Below are positions 41,036 through 52,980 of a stretch of DNA of 64,000 nucleotides, piece by piece. The translations under genes and the position numbers were made by a program. The DNA lies in the NCBI GenBank assembly GCA_018806985.1, contig JADANN010000462.1, positions 1,541,501 to 1,605,500 on the forward strand, in the 5' to 3' direction. The stretch comes from Angiostrongylus vasorum (taxonomy: Eukaryota; Nematoda; Chromadorea; Rhabditida; Metastrongylidae). The notes below the pieces were generated by a model. That model was not told the DNA's origin and made no database searches. It was given only the letters and a program-made list of their open reading frames with translations. The stretch's first letter is position 1. Every line of letters begins with the position of its first letter.

Positions 41036-41525
41036 AATATACACATGACGACGACCAATGATGTGTCAATCCAATATTTTTTATACGGCAGAAAAAATCT
41101 GCTGCTCACAACGGATGTATGGCAAGCTTGCTCTGCCTAGGGTACGAATTTTAGTCAACCAACCCCGCATGTACTGCTGCGCAATTTTCCGTGGAAGAAA
41201 GATTTGTAATTACTAATCACTACTCGCGTTTTGTACAGTAGATACTAGTAACCATATAATTCTTTATTACTGCCGAATTTTGGACTAGCATAGAACAACT
41301 CTACTAAATCAACGCATGCCTTGATCTTTTAAACAAACCGTGGATATGCTTCAGATCCGCAACGGTGCGTACTTCTAAAGGGTAGTTCTTCAGATTGACA
41401 TACGCCTTGTAGATAACGAATTTCTGATTTCTGTCTTCAGTTTGTTGACGCCAAACATAAAGAAGTCGCTCATAGAATGTCTTCTGCATATGTTCCACGC
41501 GTACCTTCACTCTACACTTTGACAT
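33090..41525 (-). CDS. MUS81: MUS81 structure-specific endonuclease subunit, five exons
   Basis: MUS81, with an EME1 partner, cuts branched DNA such as stalled forks and nicked Holliday junctions in the nucleus. Exons on the minus strand: 41525-41339, 38829-38728, 38613-38495, 34658-34473 and 33818-33090; all phases fit, giving about 440 residues. Exon 1 carries the N-terminal helix-hairpin-helix part ([20 protein letters not shown] and KNYPLEV). Exon 2 continues it with [11 protein letters not shown]. Exons 3 and 4 are a low-conservation linker. Exon 5 is the ERCC4 nuclease: ADSRE, then the catalytic [20 protein letters not shown] (ERKxxxD kept), NRVYLVEG and the C-terminal HhH region ([20 protein letters not shown]). 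The start follows TTCTAG directly. Introns 1 and 3 are inflated by RTE fragments, repeats and a SINE. The gene lies 892 bases downstream of SETD2 on the same strand. Confidence 0.93.
34120..34380. repeat. TA-rich microsatellite
   Basis: Long TA run to about 34180 followed by degenerate TATATG/TACATA units in MUS81 intron 4. Confidence 0.95.
35800..37220 (-). pseudogene. RTE-type retrotransposon relic (endonuclease and reverse transcriptase)
   Basis: On the minus strand, conceptual pieces in the right order: endonuclease end ([25 protein letters not shown]), linker ([29 protein letters not shown]), RT entry ([37 protein letters not shown]) and a palm motif decayed to RLVDDIFL, where the family has FADDI. 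Frames are broken by stops and shifts. It is inserted in MUS81 intron 3, in the sense orientation of MUS81. Confidence 0.88.
38028..38405 (+). repeat. Interspersed repeat family B, copy 5
   Basis: A full forward copy starting CTCCCAACGGTTTACAGCC and running to GACGGGTCATTCAAGTATC, where the last AGTATCAAGTATC is a short tandem tail. It lies in MUS81 intron 3. Confidence 0.87.
39400..40090 (-). pseudogene. RTE-type retrotransposon fragment (C-terminal part)
   Basis: The minus strand around 39640-39880 translates in pieces to [19 protein letters not shown] and related residues, matching the ALCYAAETWA region after the RT domain of RTE elements. It is highly mutated. It lies in MUS81 intron 1. 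Confidence 0.65.
40205..40520 (+). mobile_element. tRNA-like SINE family C, copy 3
   Basis: The head (GGAACAGCCCAATGGTTAGT and CTTCGATCCCC) resembles tRNA A and B boxes. The body has AATCCACGTGGGAACGTCCC, CTCGACCAGCA and AATCGAATGAAGAAAG and ends GACGGGTCACGTAAAA. It lies in MUS81 intron 1. Confidence 0.72.
40707..40977 (-). repeat. Interspersed repeat family B, copy 4 (truncated)
   Basis: A reversed copy lacking the outer GGCCCGCACAACC end; it contains CAGGACGGTGGTGGATCC, CCTGCCGGGAAGATGAATCC and an end in GGTAAACCGTTGGGAGG, directly followed by an ATACAT microsatellite. Confidence 0.85.
40979..41033. repeat. ATACAT/TA microsatellite
   Basis: Four ATACAT-like units followed by TA repeats. 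Confidence 0.93.
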
Positions 41526-42416
41526 CTAGAACTCTGCAAGCCGAGCTTTTACAAAGACAGTCCACGAACGATTTCAGATGCACCTCTGAAGGCGTCAAAA
41601 GTAGTGTCAACATATCCCAATCATAAAAGTCATTTTACCGTCTAACGCACATTTCCAACCTGCGTTATTCCCGAGACTCTCCTAGATCAAGTAACTAGTA
41701 AGTAAAAGTAAACAAGATTCATGAATCAATGACCTCTTTGCCATCCTTCTAATTTTGTTTTGGGAATTTGTTTACTGAATAATTTCGGGTAATACCCAAG
41801 AAGAAAACGTTGTGCGATTTTGCAACATTTATCACCAATTTGTACTACTCTTGAGAGGATGCAGACGAGCTCGATACTCAGAGAGAAAATCATGACGAAC
41901 AATAACAGCATATTAAATAATAGTCTATTTGTGAAAGACTATTTGCCAGCACAACCAAACATGTGAATGCAAGCACAATGCTGCAAAAACGAGACATCTT
42001 AGTATTAGAAATTTTGATGAAACACTGCTAGCATTTTCATGGATTTTCATAGAAAACGAACAGGCTTAGATGGGACCATAACCCGCTAACAATAACTGCT
42101 AAGCATGCTATGAGTAAAGAGTCCTAGAAATACTTCAACACCAAAATACATATAAGTGTCAACAATAAAACTATAGGTGCAGAAGCAATAATACCTAAAT
42201 TAGATAGCCAGTTACTCAGTTATTACTCATTCCATATAAAATCACCAGAGATTTACAAACAATAGCAACAATAGTCCACCTATATGAAATAAATTGGATT
42301 ATACATCAAATGAAAGTACTGAGTGCATAAATACGACCAACCTTGTTCGAAAATTTGAAAACAAAGACCAGAATAGTGGCAGTGTAATATTCGACGGTCA
42401 TATTTTAAAAACCATA
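41526..42416. other. Spacer between SETD2 and MUS81
   Basis: About 890 bases, AT-rich, holding the SETD2 3' untranslated region. The ORF at 41726-41911 (minus) is hydrophobic and unsupported. No repeat family of the window is recognisable. Confidence 0.45.
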
Positions 42417-42934
42417 CTAAGGAGAACCCTCGTATCCTTTCCAAAGATCTCTCGGCTCTTTGGCACATTTACGCTGTATGAAAGCAGTGGCATAATCGGT
42501 AACCTGGAAAATCAAGTCCTTAAGTTTAAATTACGTTTTAAATAGCAATGTCGCTACTCTATCCAAGACAGTAAGATACTCTAAGATAGGAATTTGTAGC
42601 AATATAAACGCACCCGCTTCGAGCCTTTTTCTGTCAATGAAAAGTTGAAATCTGGGCGTCCTGACTCACGTTTTAGCATTTCCTTACTTACCTGAAAATA
42701 AAATCGAGAATGAGAACAAGTTTTAAAAGCGTTAGCAACAGCAGAAAACAAAAGAGATTTTTTACTTTAACTCTAAAGAAGACTGGATTTAGAAAAAAAG
42801 TTAAATACTAACCTGCTTTATTATCCATTCTTTCCGTTTCTTTGTAGCATCATTTCTATGAGCAATATAACGCATTATGATCGGTCCAACAACTTTCTCA
42901 ATGTCACCCATGAGTTTCTAAAACTACTACATGT

Positions 42935-42991
<57 letters not shown>

Positions 42992-43005
42992 GTATATGTA
43001 TATGC

Positions 43006-43063
<58 letters not shown>

Positions 43064-46000
43064 GCATGATATTTCAACTGGTTAATTCTGCAGTCTGAAC
43101 AAGAATGTTACAACCACAAAAGAAATAGATAAAAAATGTACTGGTACCTTCGCACGTTTTCGATCGACGTCGGTCTCAAATTTCTCCCAAATTCTTCCAT
43201 CACGATCACGCTTCTTTTCACTTTTTTGTGAAGTTCCATTAATTGATTGAATAGCATTGGTAGACGAGGCCGACTGGACAGCTTGCAGCGTGCTAGAAGT
43301 CGATACTTGCGGTGAGCATATCGCAGACCACCGAGACAGAAGACTTCCTTCGCTTTGCTTATTCGATTCAGCGTTCTCTGACTCTGGTTCATTTCCACAA
43401 CCCGATGTATCTGGCATACGAGTCGGTGTTCGTTCTCCTGGATCGCTGTATTCACCATCAGGAAGTTCCCAGACAGACTCACGTGTTTCCTTATGATAGT
43501 AATATTTTGCACCGTCTTCATCAACGGCTTTTTTCCACATGTATTCCTTGTGTGGCGGTGGTGGTGGTGGTGGAGTTTCAACAGCACATGGCTGTGATGT
43601 CGGCACCACAGGTGGTTCGACTTCCTTCTTTTCCGTTCTTTGGTCAAGTATTGATCGTAATATCGACATTTCTTTCATCACATTTTGAAGTCGACGCTCT
43701 ATCAACGATATTTCGCAGGTCTCGTAATACTTGCGATATTCGTCCGAGTTGAAGTCCACATTAGCCGAAGAGCACTCATAAGCTTGGTAGTTCGGTAAAT
43801 TCTGGATAGGAGGTGCGGCATACGGTCCATATTCATAAAACGGAATTACAGGTGGATACACGGGAGGCATTGCTGGTGGAGGGGGTGGTACCATCATTTG
43901 CGATGGAGAAACTAACTGAGGTGGTGGTGGAGGAGGAATATTAGTTGGTACGGTGGGTGGTGTCCAATTTGGTATCACAGTGGTGATTATTATGGGCTCA
44001 TCATCTATACGGCTCCGCTTAGGTGCTTGATCTATTCCAGAAACCGAAGGAGGAAGGCCTGTCACGGGAGGATCTATTCTACAACGGATAACTTCCATAT
44101 CATCCTGCTTTCTTGACGGACTTTTGATCCGTTTTCGTGGCCGATAATCACTGCTCCATCGAGACACTCGTAACCGACGCCTCCTCTGTATAACCTTAAT
44201 GTTGAGACGATCATGCACTGTTGAAGCATATCCACTTTGGTCGCCATTTTTACGAAGCGAAGAACTTTGATTGTCGCCAAATCTAGAACCTTGATGACTA
44301 TCATTTCTTAAAAGTTGATCATTACTCCGTTCAGATAGTCCTTTAGCTTTCTTCTTTGGAATACGGAAATTTACGTGTTGTTGGAGGACGGCCTGCAGCC
44401 TAATAGCAGCATTTCTCACTCGCTCGAAACCGAGTTCGAGCGATTCATGGAAACGTTTGGGTTCACATGAATACTCTCCATTGCTGATTTTGCATAATAT
44501 GTCGTCTATTACATCTTTTACAGAAAGAGAATCAGGGGAAGACATCGAGACAAGATCAGAGACCATCGTTAGAAGATCAGGTGCGCGAGCATTGATAGCT
44601 TCAGCACATGACTGCATTGCAAGTAGCGAACGGATTATACATTGCTTTAAGTTGAGATCATCGCGAGTTAGAGTTTCGGGAGAAGCTGTTCGCAGCCATG
44701 ATTTGAAAATGTTAGGTAAACCATTTGCGACAAATATGTGTTGCAATGATGTATCCACTGAGCTTATAGCTTCAACAATCTGACACATTGATCTCACGAC
44801 GCCTTGCTCCCTCTTCACAAGAGTCATTTCCGTCATTAGCTTTATCCAACTTAGAACATGAGTTTTGTTACGGCAACCAATCCACAGGGCTTTACTGAGC
44901 CTTTCCTCTATCTCAGCTGCTGTCACGAAAACATTTTCGCCATAGCGATGAGATTTCTTGCAACGAGGAAGAATTCGCTCAGCTGACTTCGTGTCTTCAT
45001 CCGTACTTTCATCAGAATCCTCACTTTCTGTTTCCATATCCTCATCAATAAGGTCATCTAACAATTCAGGAGGTTTTCCTATCCATCCAGAACATGCGGT
45101 TGCACCGCAAAAACATCGTTGTGCTTCTCTCCCATAATTTTCGAACTGGTAGTCGAATGTAATCTCTTCACCAAGCTCGATATCCCTCTTCGCAAAAAAA
45201 CCAATTCTGTCAATAGCGCACGGAGTCCGTGGAACGTACCACTTTTCACAAACTGCATTAGGCTCACAAGAATGGTTCATAAAACGAGAACAATTGCCTT
45301 TCTTTGTCGCATCAATAATCATTGATCCTATTTCGAACATATAGTGATGGGTATGCGATGGATCGCGCCCATATCTCTTCAAGCGCTTAGCGAATTCTTC
45401 AGAAGAGACCACTTCGCCTACATACTCGATAATAAACTGACCTTTTTTAATGGGAGCTACTGCCTGAACACCAAATCCTTTGCTAGGTCCCGTGTAGAAA
45501 GCTTGGACAGCAGCATATTCTCTCTTTGCGAACCTCCTGTTCTTACAATCATTTCCTTTCCCCAAACAATTTTTGGGGCATTCGGTAAACATTGCTCTAT
45601 TATCACATCTACCGTCAGAACAATCCAAATTATTACTTCGACAAAAACACATCAGAGATACTGCCTTCTTTCTACTTTCGACCTTATAGATGCACTGCTC
45701 AATCTCCTCGTACTGAGGAACAGGAGGTACGTCAACTGATGATGATGGGAGTTCGCAACTGGTATCGTCTTTCTCACATTTTCTTGACTGCGATTCATCC
45801 ATAGGTGACTTTTGCTGATGATCTGCTTCTCTGCATGCAGGAAGCGAAGAACATGTCACCGTCGTTGGACCACTGGCTACTTTCTGAACGTCAAGAACAG
45901 CAGCAGAATTTTGTTCAGAACACGCTAAATTTGTCTCATCAACCCTTGGCGAACACTCCGAAGTAGTGGACACAGCAGTTGACGTAGGCCGATGCTTCAA

Positions 46001-49000
46001 CAAGTTCGACACGACCTCAGCCGCTCTCCGGACTTTTTCTTCAAAACGCTTTCGTTCAAATTCTTTCATTAGAGCCTGTATATTTTCTTCAATTCGTTTT
46101 TTCTCTTCTAGAGTTGGCTGGGGCTTCTGTGTCATTTGCGAAGTTACAGCTGAGTTGTGACCACGAGCACTATCAGTGTAATCATCGGACTCATCTCCAG
46201 ACGATACCTCCATGTCTACCTAAAACACGCAGATAATGACATTTACTACAATTACATCGGAACTCGCGACGTTTTTCATTAATTGCTTGACCTAATCACT
46301 GTACAAACCCATCCTGAACGTGAAGAACATTCCAAGGACCACACATTTTTTGATGTATCTACGTAGGACTTTTTTCACATAAGAACTGATTTCGAGCAAT
46401 ACCTTCTCTGCCGTTCTTGAAAACTCAATTTCGATACACAGTGACCACTTTTCACTAGGATAAACTCGGTCCATCGTAGAAGAGTAATTTTTAGTCTGTG
46501 CATGGGTACAATTTACAAAACCTGCATAGAATCAACGATCTTCACACAAAACTTGCAGTTCTTAGATCCAATCGACAATTTTCACAATTTCCACACAGGA
46601 CTTTTAATTTCAACGTATAGTCAACAATTCTTATGAAAAAATTACAGCTCTTACCTATATCAATTCGTCACTTCAATTAGAGTTGTAATTTTTAGCAAAA
46701 TTGCGCAATTTCTTGGTCACTTCCAAGACATTTTGAACAATAGTGCTTCCTACACGGCTTCATGTACTTTCTACCTTGCTCAACAGATATTTCAGAAAAC
46801 TGAGTCCTTTCCAACAAGATGCCACACATACTGATTAAGCCTATAGAGACTGCTTCTTTCACTCGGCAAATCATCTATATAGCGTCACCACCAAGGCAAT
46901 ACCAAATGCCAACTTATAGAGGGATCGCTACCAGCGAAAAATCGCTACCAGCAGAAAAAATACCGGCCACAAATAATTCGTAACCGGTTTTGGGCATGTA
47001 AACAAAATCTGTGGATCCTTATCAGAATGCCTACTTTTGAAGATCCAGTGGATTTCAGGCAATGCATTGGTAGACTACTCACCGCTGTTTTCATCATCAA
47101 CATCTTTGTTCCGCCTTCGGCCTACTTTCTTCATACTCTTGGACGGATAGCACATTGTCCCCTACATCTCCAACTATTTCATTATTAATTTCCATAAGAA
47201 GAAGATCCATATTCAATTCTGTCCGATATTCTAACATGTACACGCACAGAACAATAAAGCAAGGTCTATTCTATGATGCTGTCCTCTAATTATCGAAGAA
47301 ATACAGGGAGTTGTGAGAAACCAGCATCGCCTATTATGCGAGGCTTCTAAACATTAATTTTTGAACACTAGTTGACTGAAATTTCAGTTCCAATCGCTGT
47401 GATGAAATATGGTTATTGCATTAGATGCTCATTTGCAAAAAAAACAGTGAGGTACACTAAACAAAAGCTGCAAAATGCACGAAAATGCCGGCGGCAAAAG
47501 CTTTTTGTATAACTTCCCCACGTTCCCAATCCCTCAAGTCCTCTAGTTATCGAAGAATTAGGCAGCTCACTCAAAAATGAGTGTCGAACATTGAAATAGA
47601 AACTTCACACTCGATATAAAAATAAAAACGTACTGTGTGCTTCTCCTCAGTGATCACTGTTTGCTGTTTAACTCTGTCACTGTCAAATTTGTATGATAGG
47701 CTGCCATATAAGCAGTTGCATCATTATTGGAGTACCAGACCCTACTTTCTAGGTACCGTTTGATGGACATTTAAACACTAAACAGCACCTCTATTTTACA
47801 AGAATATGGCCATAAGAAGTATTTTCTACCAAGAAAGAATGTCGCGTAAAAAATATCTGCACAACCAGACCACCTACAACCTTCAATCTCTACTAAGAGG
47901 TTACTACTGCTTAGTGAATACCTGAAAGTAATCGCGAGGTTCGTAACATAATTTTTTTCACTTGATAATTTTCTGGCCTGATTCCCCACTTCGTAACTTG
48001 TCAGTTGGGCAAGATTTCCTCTCTATTAACTCCAGCATTGATTAGCAAATCTCCCAGATTCTGAAGAAAGCGAAACCGCAGATACGTTACTAATGTGAAA
48101 TAAATATCGAACAATGTGCGAACAACTTCCTGTCTTCTCATAAAAAAGACAGTAACTTGTCTCGAAACAGTGCTTTCAAAACTGCGAACATTTTGTAGGA
48201 ACAGAAAAGCGATGTTTCACTTAAAATATGAAAACTTCTTCAGAGCATAATCAGAAAGCAAAAGCACCTACTGACATTGTAAAACGTAGAACAATGCTAA
48301 AAAACATTTTAAAGACAATACCTTCTTTGACTGTTTAGCTAACATGAGGTTGATAAACAGACTTATTCAGCTAACGTTTTGAAGGCTTTGTCTTCATCGA
48401 AGCCGATGATCCGAATCGATGGTACACAGTTGCTCATCTTCTCGATGCGTGTTTGCCCTTTGCTAATCCCTAACCAGCTAACGCAATACTGATTGCTGTA
48501 GGGCGGATTATCCGTTGAAAAACAAATTATTATCAACGGATAGTCATGTCAACAACAACCGCCCTGTATAAAAGAGCGCCACCGGATCAGATTGCCCTCA
48601 CTCGAGCGGTGCTCTACTGAAGAAGATTCTGTCTCGGTACGACGACGAGGATACCACATCAAGAACACGAACAATCTGTGAACCATCGACTCGAATCATC
48701 GGCTCTGATGAAGATGAAGACGTCGAAAAGTTAGCGGGATAAATCTCTTTATCAACCTCGTGTTAACATGACAAAACACGAAGGTATTGATTAACACTAC
48801 TGAAGTTAAATGATGGTCGGTTTGAAAATTATTACAAAAACAGTCTTGCTTCAAAATTCAAGTTCTTGGTTCACTTGTATCACCCAAAGCCGCTTCCTGG
48901 TAAATTCAATTAACCTTAAGAAACTAAGAGGAAGCCAACAGTAAAATTATAGAAGCGGATTCTGTTCCTAATAAACAAGGCCGACTTATCTGGAACCATC

Positions 49001-52000
49001 CAAATTGGAGGTAATAGGCGGAATAGAGATACACGCTTCGCTACGGCACACAGTTCTATTAATAAAGCATCCACACTAAGAATTCCATGCCTGGTTTCCT
49101 ACGAATCACTTTCAATAGACATGGGAGTTTGAAAACTATTGTATATGTACTACTAGAATAAAAAAGTAGCACTTAGTCATACTTAAGTTGGAATTGTCGA
49201 CCAATAAACTTTTCTATTCATGGACAATTAGTTTCTACCAGAGAACGACAAAATCCTTCCCATCACCCACTGAATACTCTTAATTACTTGTTTAATAGTC
49301 TAAGTATGACCATCCTCAGTCAGTCATCCATCTTCTAATCGAACGATGTGGAATTGAATCCACTTACCCACAAGAATTCCTGCCCCTGAAAGACGCCTAA
49401 CCACAAAGCAGGAAACCTCCCTTGAGTTAAGGACAACAAACGAGTGTAAGTTGTGAGGACTCTAGCATGGATGTCTCGAGAACTACTGAGAAAAACAAAG
49501 TAAAGTAGTATTCAACAGATCGAAACAGAAAGTATCTGATAGGCGGAAATGCTGCCATAACACGTCATGAAAAATGCTTCCAACTACATAGATACATCCC
49601 CGGATCAATATACTTTATCATGATCTTCATACTCTACTTGATGATGCTGACCACATCAAATATGAGAAGTGATTGCCCTTCAAGAAGCTCAAAACAAGGA
49701 TACCGCCCAGAAAATTAATGATGGAACCCTTGTCACCTTCACTGATTCCTTGCCTTCCCAACTTCCACGAAGTCCTGTCTTGCCCTTTTGCTATCACTAA
49801 ATAACGGAGTATGGCCACTTATTTCGATGGACATGTCGAAATGAAGATTGCATTAACGTTTGAACCGGAAAATTTCAACACATACTGAAGTCCCTTAATT
49901 GAAGCGAAATTGATTGAGTCTACAAATCTTTACGAATAAGATAGAAGTTCCCCTATTTTCTCACAACGAGTAAACTCACCAGGTCTCTCATCCCTCCCAG
50001 GTTGAGAAATCGCTAACAAACTTGTTTGGCAAAGTTCACTCTTCGCAATCCAGATAGGAACACCCTAGCATGGCTATCTCAAACTTGAGTTAGAATCGAC
50101 TCGACCAGCATTTAGTTACGTTCATTGCGAAGAGGAAATGAAACAGCAGCGAACCCACAAGCAAAAGTTGGAAAGCCTTCGTGGATTATGGACAGGAGGA
50201 AATGAATCGAATGCAAGAAGTGCTGAGATCCGCACACTAGATGCGAAAGATGAGTCGTGTAAAAAAAAGACACAATGAGACTCCAAGTTTACACCGCTTT
50301 GTTTCGCCAAGGCCCGTATGTGTGGATGGACCCTAAAGAGTAATCAAAAGAAAACTGCAGAGAATAAAACATGAACGAAGGATTTACGCATTGTCTAAAA
50401 CAGAGCATTGGACATTCTATGATTAAAAAAACCAAACTTGCCTCATTTCTATCGAGACCTGGTGAGTAACTAGTACAAGGTGGACATTCTAAGATTAAAA
50501 ACTAAACTTGCCTCATTTCTGTCGAGACCTGGTGAGTAACTAGTACAAGGTGCCATAGCAATCAAAGCATCATTCTAAATGGGAAGACTTATAAAATCAA
50601 AAAATAAGACCGAAACGAGTTTGCAGCTTTTCTACTCCATTAATATCAGAACATTACAGGTCTGTCTTGACTAATACTAGTAGTATACGTTAAGCACGTA
50701 GTACAATACCCATCCCTAGTAGAATGGACTACATCGATTACCCAGAACCAGCGAATCTGTTACAACGGTTCTCAAAGAGCCATGCGTTCTGATAAACTGA
50801 GCACATAAGTATTCAGAAGGTATACATGCCTTGATCAACTATTAACTACAATTGGCCTCATTAGGTTTTTCTCGAACGTACAGCTCTTCAATGGCTACAA
50901 ATATGAAAAAACTCAATATTTCGGATAACAATATACTAAGAGAAGAGCCACTAACTTCTTTTAACGCAGGATTAACCTGCGACTCAGTATCAACACTGCA
51001 CGTATAGGAACGGAGAGTCGTCTGTTCTCCATCACTAATTCCTTGAGGAATCGCATCTTCCATCTCTTCACCTATTTGAGATTTCGTGTCAGTATTGGCC
51101 ACATCCTCTACGGAGCCCTAAAACTGCCGATTACAATATGGAAACAGACAAAAGAAATGCATACCTGCAGAATTATGAAGAGATAATGATCGCCAAAATT
51201 TTTCCCATCACTGTCTAAGAAAGCGCATTTTATGTCCGGGAAAACACATGATTTACTACCCCAAAAGCCAAATTTCAATCGCAGCAAAGGGCAACAAATG
51301 TGGCCACAAGACCATAAATCTCTTTAAAGTTATGTATTTCAAACTGGTTAACCCATGTAAATTTCAAACTGGTTAACCTATGTAATCCCACTGCGCCCCC
51401 CATAGGTGGGACTGAAGGCAAACACAAACTGAGTCCGTTCCTATGTTTAATGTGAAAGGTAAACAGAATCATGTGATAGATTCCTATATCTGCCTCAAAG
51501 TATTGATATATACACTTCGCATATACGTATCTATCCATGCACATCACGCACTCATGGGATCAAGTGACTAAGAACTATATGAGAAATTGGCTCCAACAAA
51601 TAAGCTCAATATATAACACGGATACGCATGACAAGTCACCTGTGGACATTCCCAGCAAAAAATGCCAGAACTTAACCAATCACTACCTATGTTCCTTCTA
51701 GTTATAGAAAATAAACAGACTTATCCGATACATGTGATATCGCTTCAATACTGGAGCGAATAAAATTTGTTAAGCAGTCCTGATGTGCAGTAGGAAGCAA
51801 AAGTACATTTTATCTGGAAACCATTCGAGACAGTAGACTATTAAAAGACATGTAACCGATAAAGATGGAGCGTATGGCGTGGTGGTCGGAGGCGCCCTGC
51901 AATGTACATGGGATCCATCGCCGCAGCCCAGGCTCACCAAGCCTTCCATTCCTTCGGGGTCGACAAATTGGTATCGGACTTGTCTGGGAGGATAGCAGGA

Positions 52001-52980
52001 CTGGTTCCATACACTGGCAGGTCACCGCGAGGCATTGTGAAGGCCAGATATACCTTCAATCACCTCCAACGATGTTTAATGAAGTCGAATTTATGGCCCA
52101 TCCTTCAGGGATTGATCAACGCCGAGAACTTTACCCTTTATCCTTTTAGGTAATAAAGGTGTTTTGGATGGTTCAGGGGGAAATTATTGAAATTTCGAAC
52201 CATGCGATAAAAATGCATTACAGTCAACATTAAACCTCCGCACATATATGTCAAAACTCGCCCACTCACCACTTTTATGAAGAACGCATAGCTCAAAAGA
52301 TAACCCATGTCTTCGTTAGAACCAATCTTTCTGAGTTCACACTAATGAAAAGTAAAAGACTAGTAGAAAAATAAATAGTGAAAGTTTCGCTTCCTTACGG
52401 CCTAACCAGGCATGCAAGTTTAAAACTGCAATCTATATTTAAAAAATACTTTATTTTCGTCAACCGCTTTAGGTACACAATTCTGGAATGTTGGCGAAGG
52501 ACACGTCTCGGACCTCTCACATGGAGATGAAAAGTTTCCACCACTTAGTTGTGAGTTCGTATCAGAACATGACCCATCAGTGAAGACAAGTTGAGGCGGT
52601 GATTCCTCATCCTAAGGAGAACACGTTGTTATAAAGCATTTTGTACTAAGCTCCGTATTGATCAAATAATTCTCGATATTCTTGATGGGCAAACACAAGG
52701 TGTTATTTTACTCTTTATTCCGTTAAAGCTTACGTTTCGGCAAAATCGCCCTCTTCAGAGCCTAGAAGGGTACTCTGCTGTATCAATCAAAGTAGCACCT
52801 CTTGTTTGCTCAACAAGAATATCGAGAACTATCCGCATTCATAAATCTACGACGAAACATCCAGAAAAATAAACGCACTTCTGAACCCATTTCCATGAAA
52901 TCGTGAATATCGTCATCTTCGAATCCATTGTGGTTCAAAACAACCGACCGTGGTTCTCTGGTGCATGGCGAACCATCCAT
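42417..52980 (-). CDS. met-1: SETD2/MET-1 histone H3 lysine-36 methyltransferase, seven exons
   Basis: This enzyme adds methyl groups to H3K36 behind elongating RNA polymerase II. Exons on the minus strand: 52980-52879, 52611-52465 (donor could be 52450), 51117-50977, 46219-43148, 42917-42813, 42691-42614 and 42503-42417; every junction is phase 0, giving about 1245 residues. The first three exons are acidic and low in complexity ([14 protein letters not shown] start). The 3-kb exon holds, counted from its own first Met: AWS cysteine cluster about 174-228, SET about 233-357 ([29 protein letters not shown]), post-SET 363-378 ([10 protein letters not shown]), proline-rich runs and a WW domain 891-922 ([15 protein letters not shown]). 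The last three exons give the SRI domain that binds the polymerase tail. This exact domain order identifies SETD2. Intron 1 is largely a fold-back element; intron 3 is 4.8 kb of repeats. Confidence 0.94.
42939..43066. repeat. (TA)n tract in a SETD2 intron
   Basis: TA runs interrupted by ACATATG, between the 3-kb exon and the first SRI exon; it fills more than half of that intron. Confidence 0.96.
48057..48095 (+). other. Degraded hammerhead-like module
   Basis: GATT, CTGAAGA, AA, GCG-AAAC-CGC hairpin, then AGAT in place of GAAA, ACGTTAC. Lost GAAA makes it inactive. Its flank (AATGTGAAATAAATATCG) resembles the copy at 20157, which suggests the same parent element. Confidence 0.35.
48335..48775. 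mobile_element. Fold-back element FB2 in SETD2 intron 3
   Basis: Inverted arms of roughly 80-90 bases: AACATGAGGTTGATAAA at the left matches the complement of TTTATCAACCTCGTGTT at the right, and the match continues through the GCTAAC, CTTCATC and CCGATGAT blocks. A shorter inverted pair sits inside (AATCCGTTGA and TCAACGGAT). The right arm holds a hammerhead-like module. Confidence 0.85.
48701..48740 (+). other. Hammerhead-like module in FB2 right arm
   Basis: GGCT, CTGATGA (the canonical core), A, GAT-GAAGAC-GTC, GAAA, AGTT, AGCG. The step after GAAA differs from the CGTH of the other copies, so the helix III side is damaged; the CTGATGA core is perfect. Confidence 0.45.
49975..50270 (+). 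mobile_element. tRNA-like SINE family C, copy 4
   Basis: Contains ACCAGGTCTCTCATCCCTCC, CGACTCGACCAGCATTTAG, GAACCCACAAGCAAAAG, AATGAATCGAATGCAAG and ends GATGAGTCGTGTAAAA. It lies in SETD2 intron 3. Confidence 0.75.
50409..50553. repeat. Recent tandem duplication of ~72 bases
   Basis: GTCGAGACCTGGTGAGTAAC and CTAGTACAAGGTG occur twice at equal spacing with very few differences (one T/G substitution and small A-run changes). Confidence 0.9.
51862..52148 (+). mobile_element. tRNA-derived SINE family A, copy 8, in SETD2 intron 2
   Basis: A full forward copy: GTATGGCGTGGTGGTCGGAG head, GGGATCCATCGCC, CACCAAGCCTTCCATTCC, CTTGTCTGGGAGGATAGCAG, AACGATGTTTAATGAAG, ending in CGCCGAGAACTTTACCC. Confidence 0.9.
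52685..52830. mobile_element. Small fold-back element FB3-like in SETD2 intron 1
   Basis: ATTCTCGATATTCTTG at the left is inverted at the right (CAAGAATATCGAGAA); the arms continue with GCAAACACAAGG against CTCTTGTTTGC. It fills about half of the 267-base first intron. It holds a hammerhead-like core on the minus strand, with CTTCTAGGCT as in FB3. Confidence 0.8.
52727..52762 (-). other. Hammerhead-like core, intact, in SETD2 intron 1
   Basis: Minus strand: GGCT, CTGAAGA, G, GGC-GATTTT-GCC hairpin, GAAA, CGTA (GTA is an allowed cleavage triplet), AGCT. All core bases are kept; GGCT and AGCT can pair. Like the other copies it has the palindromic ACGT in place of a closed helix III. Confidence 0.6.
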
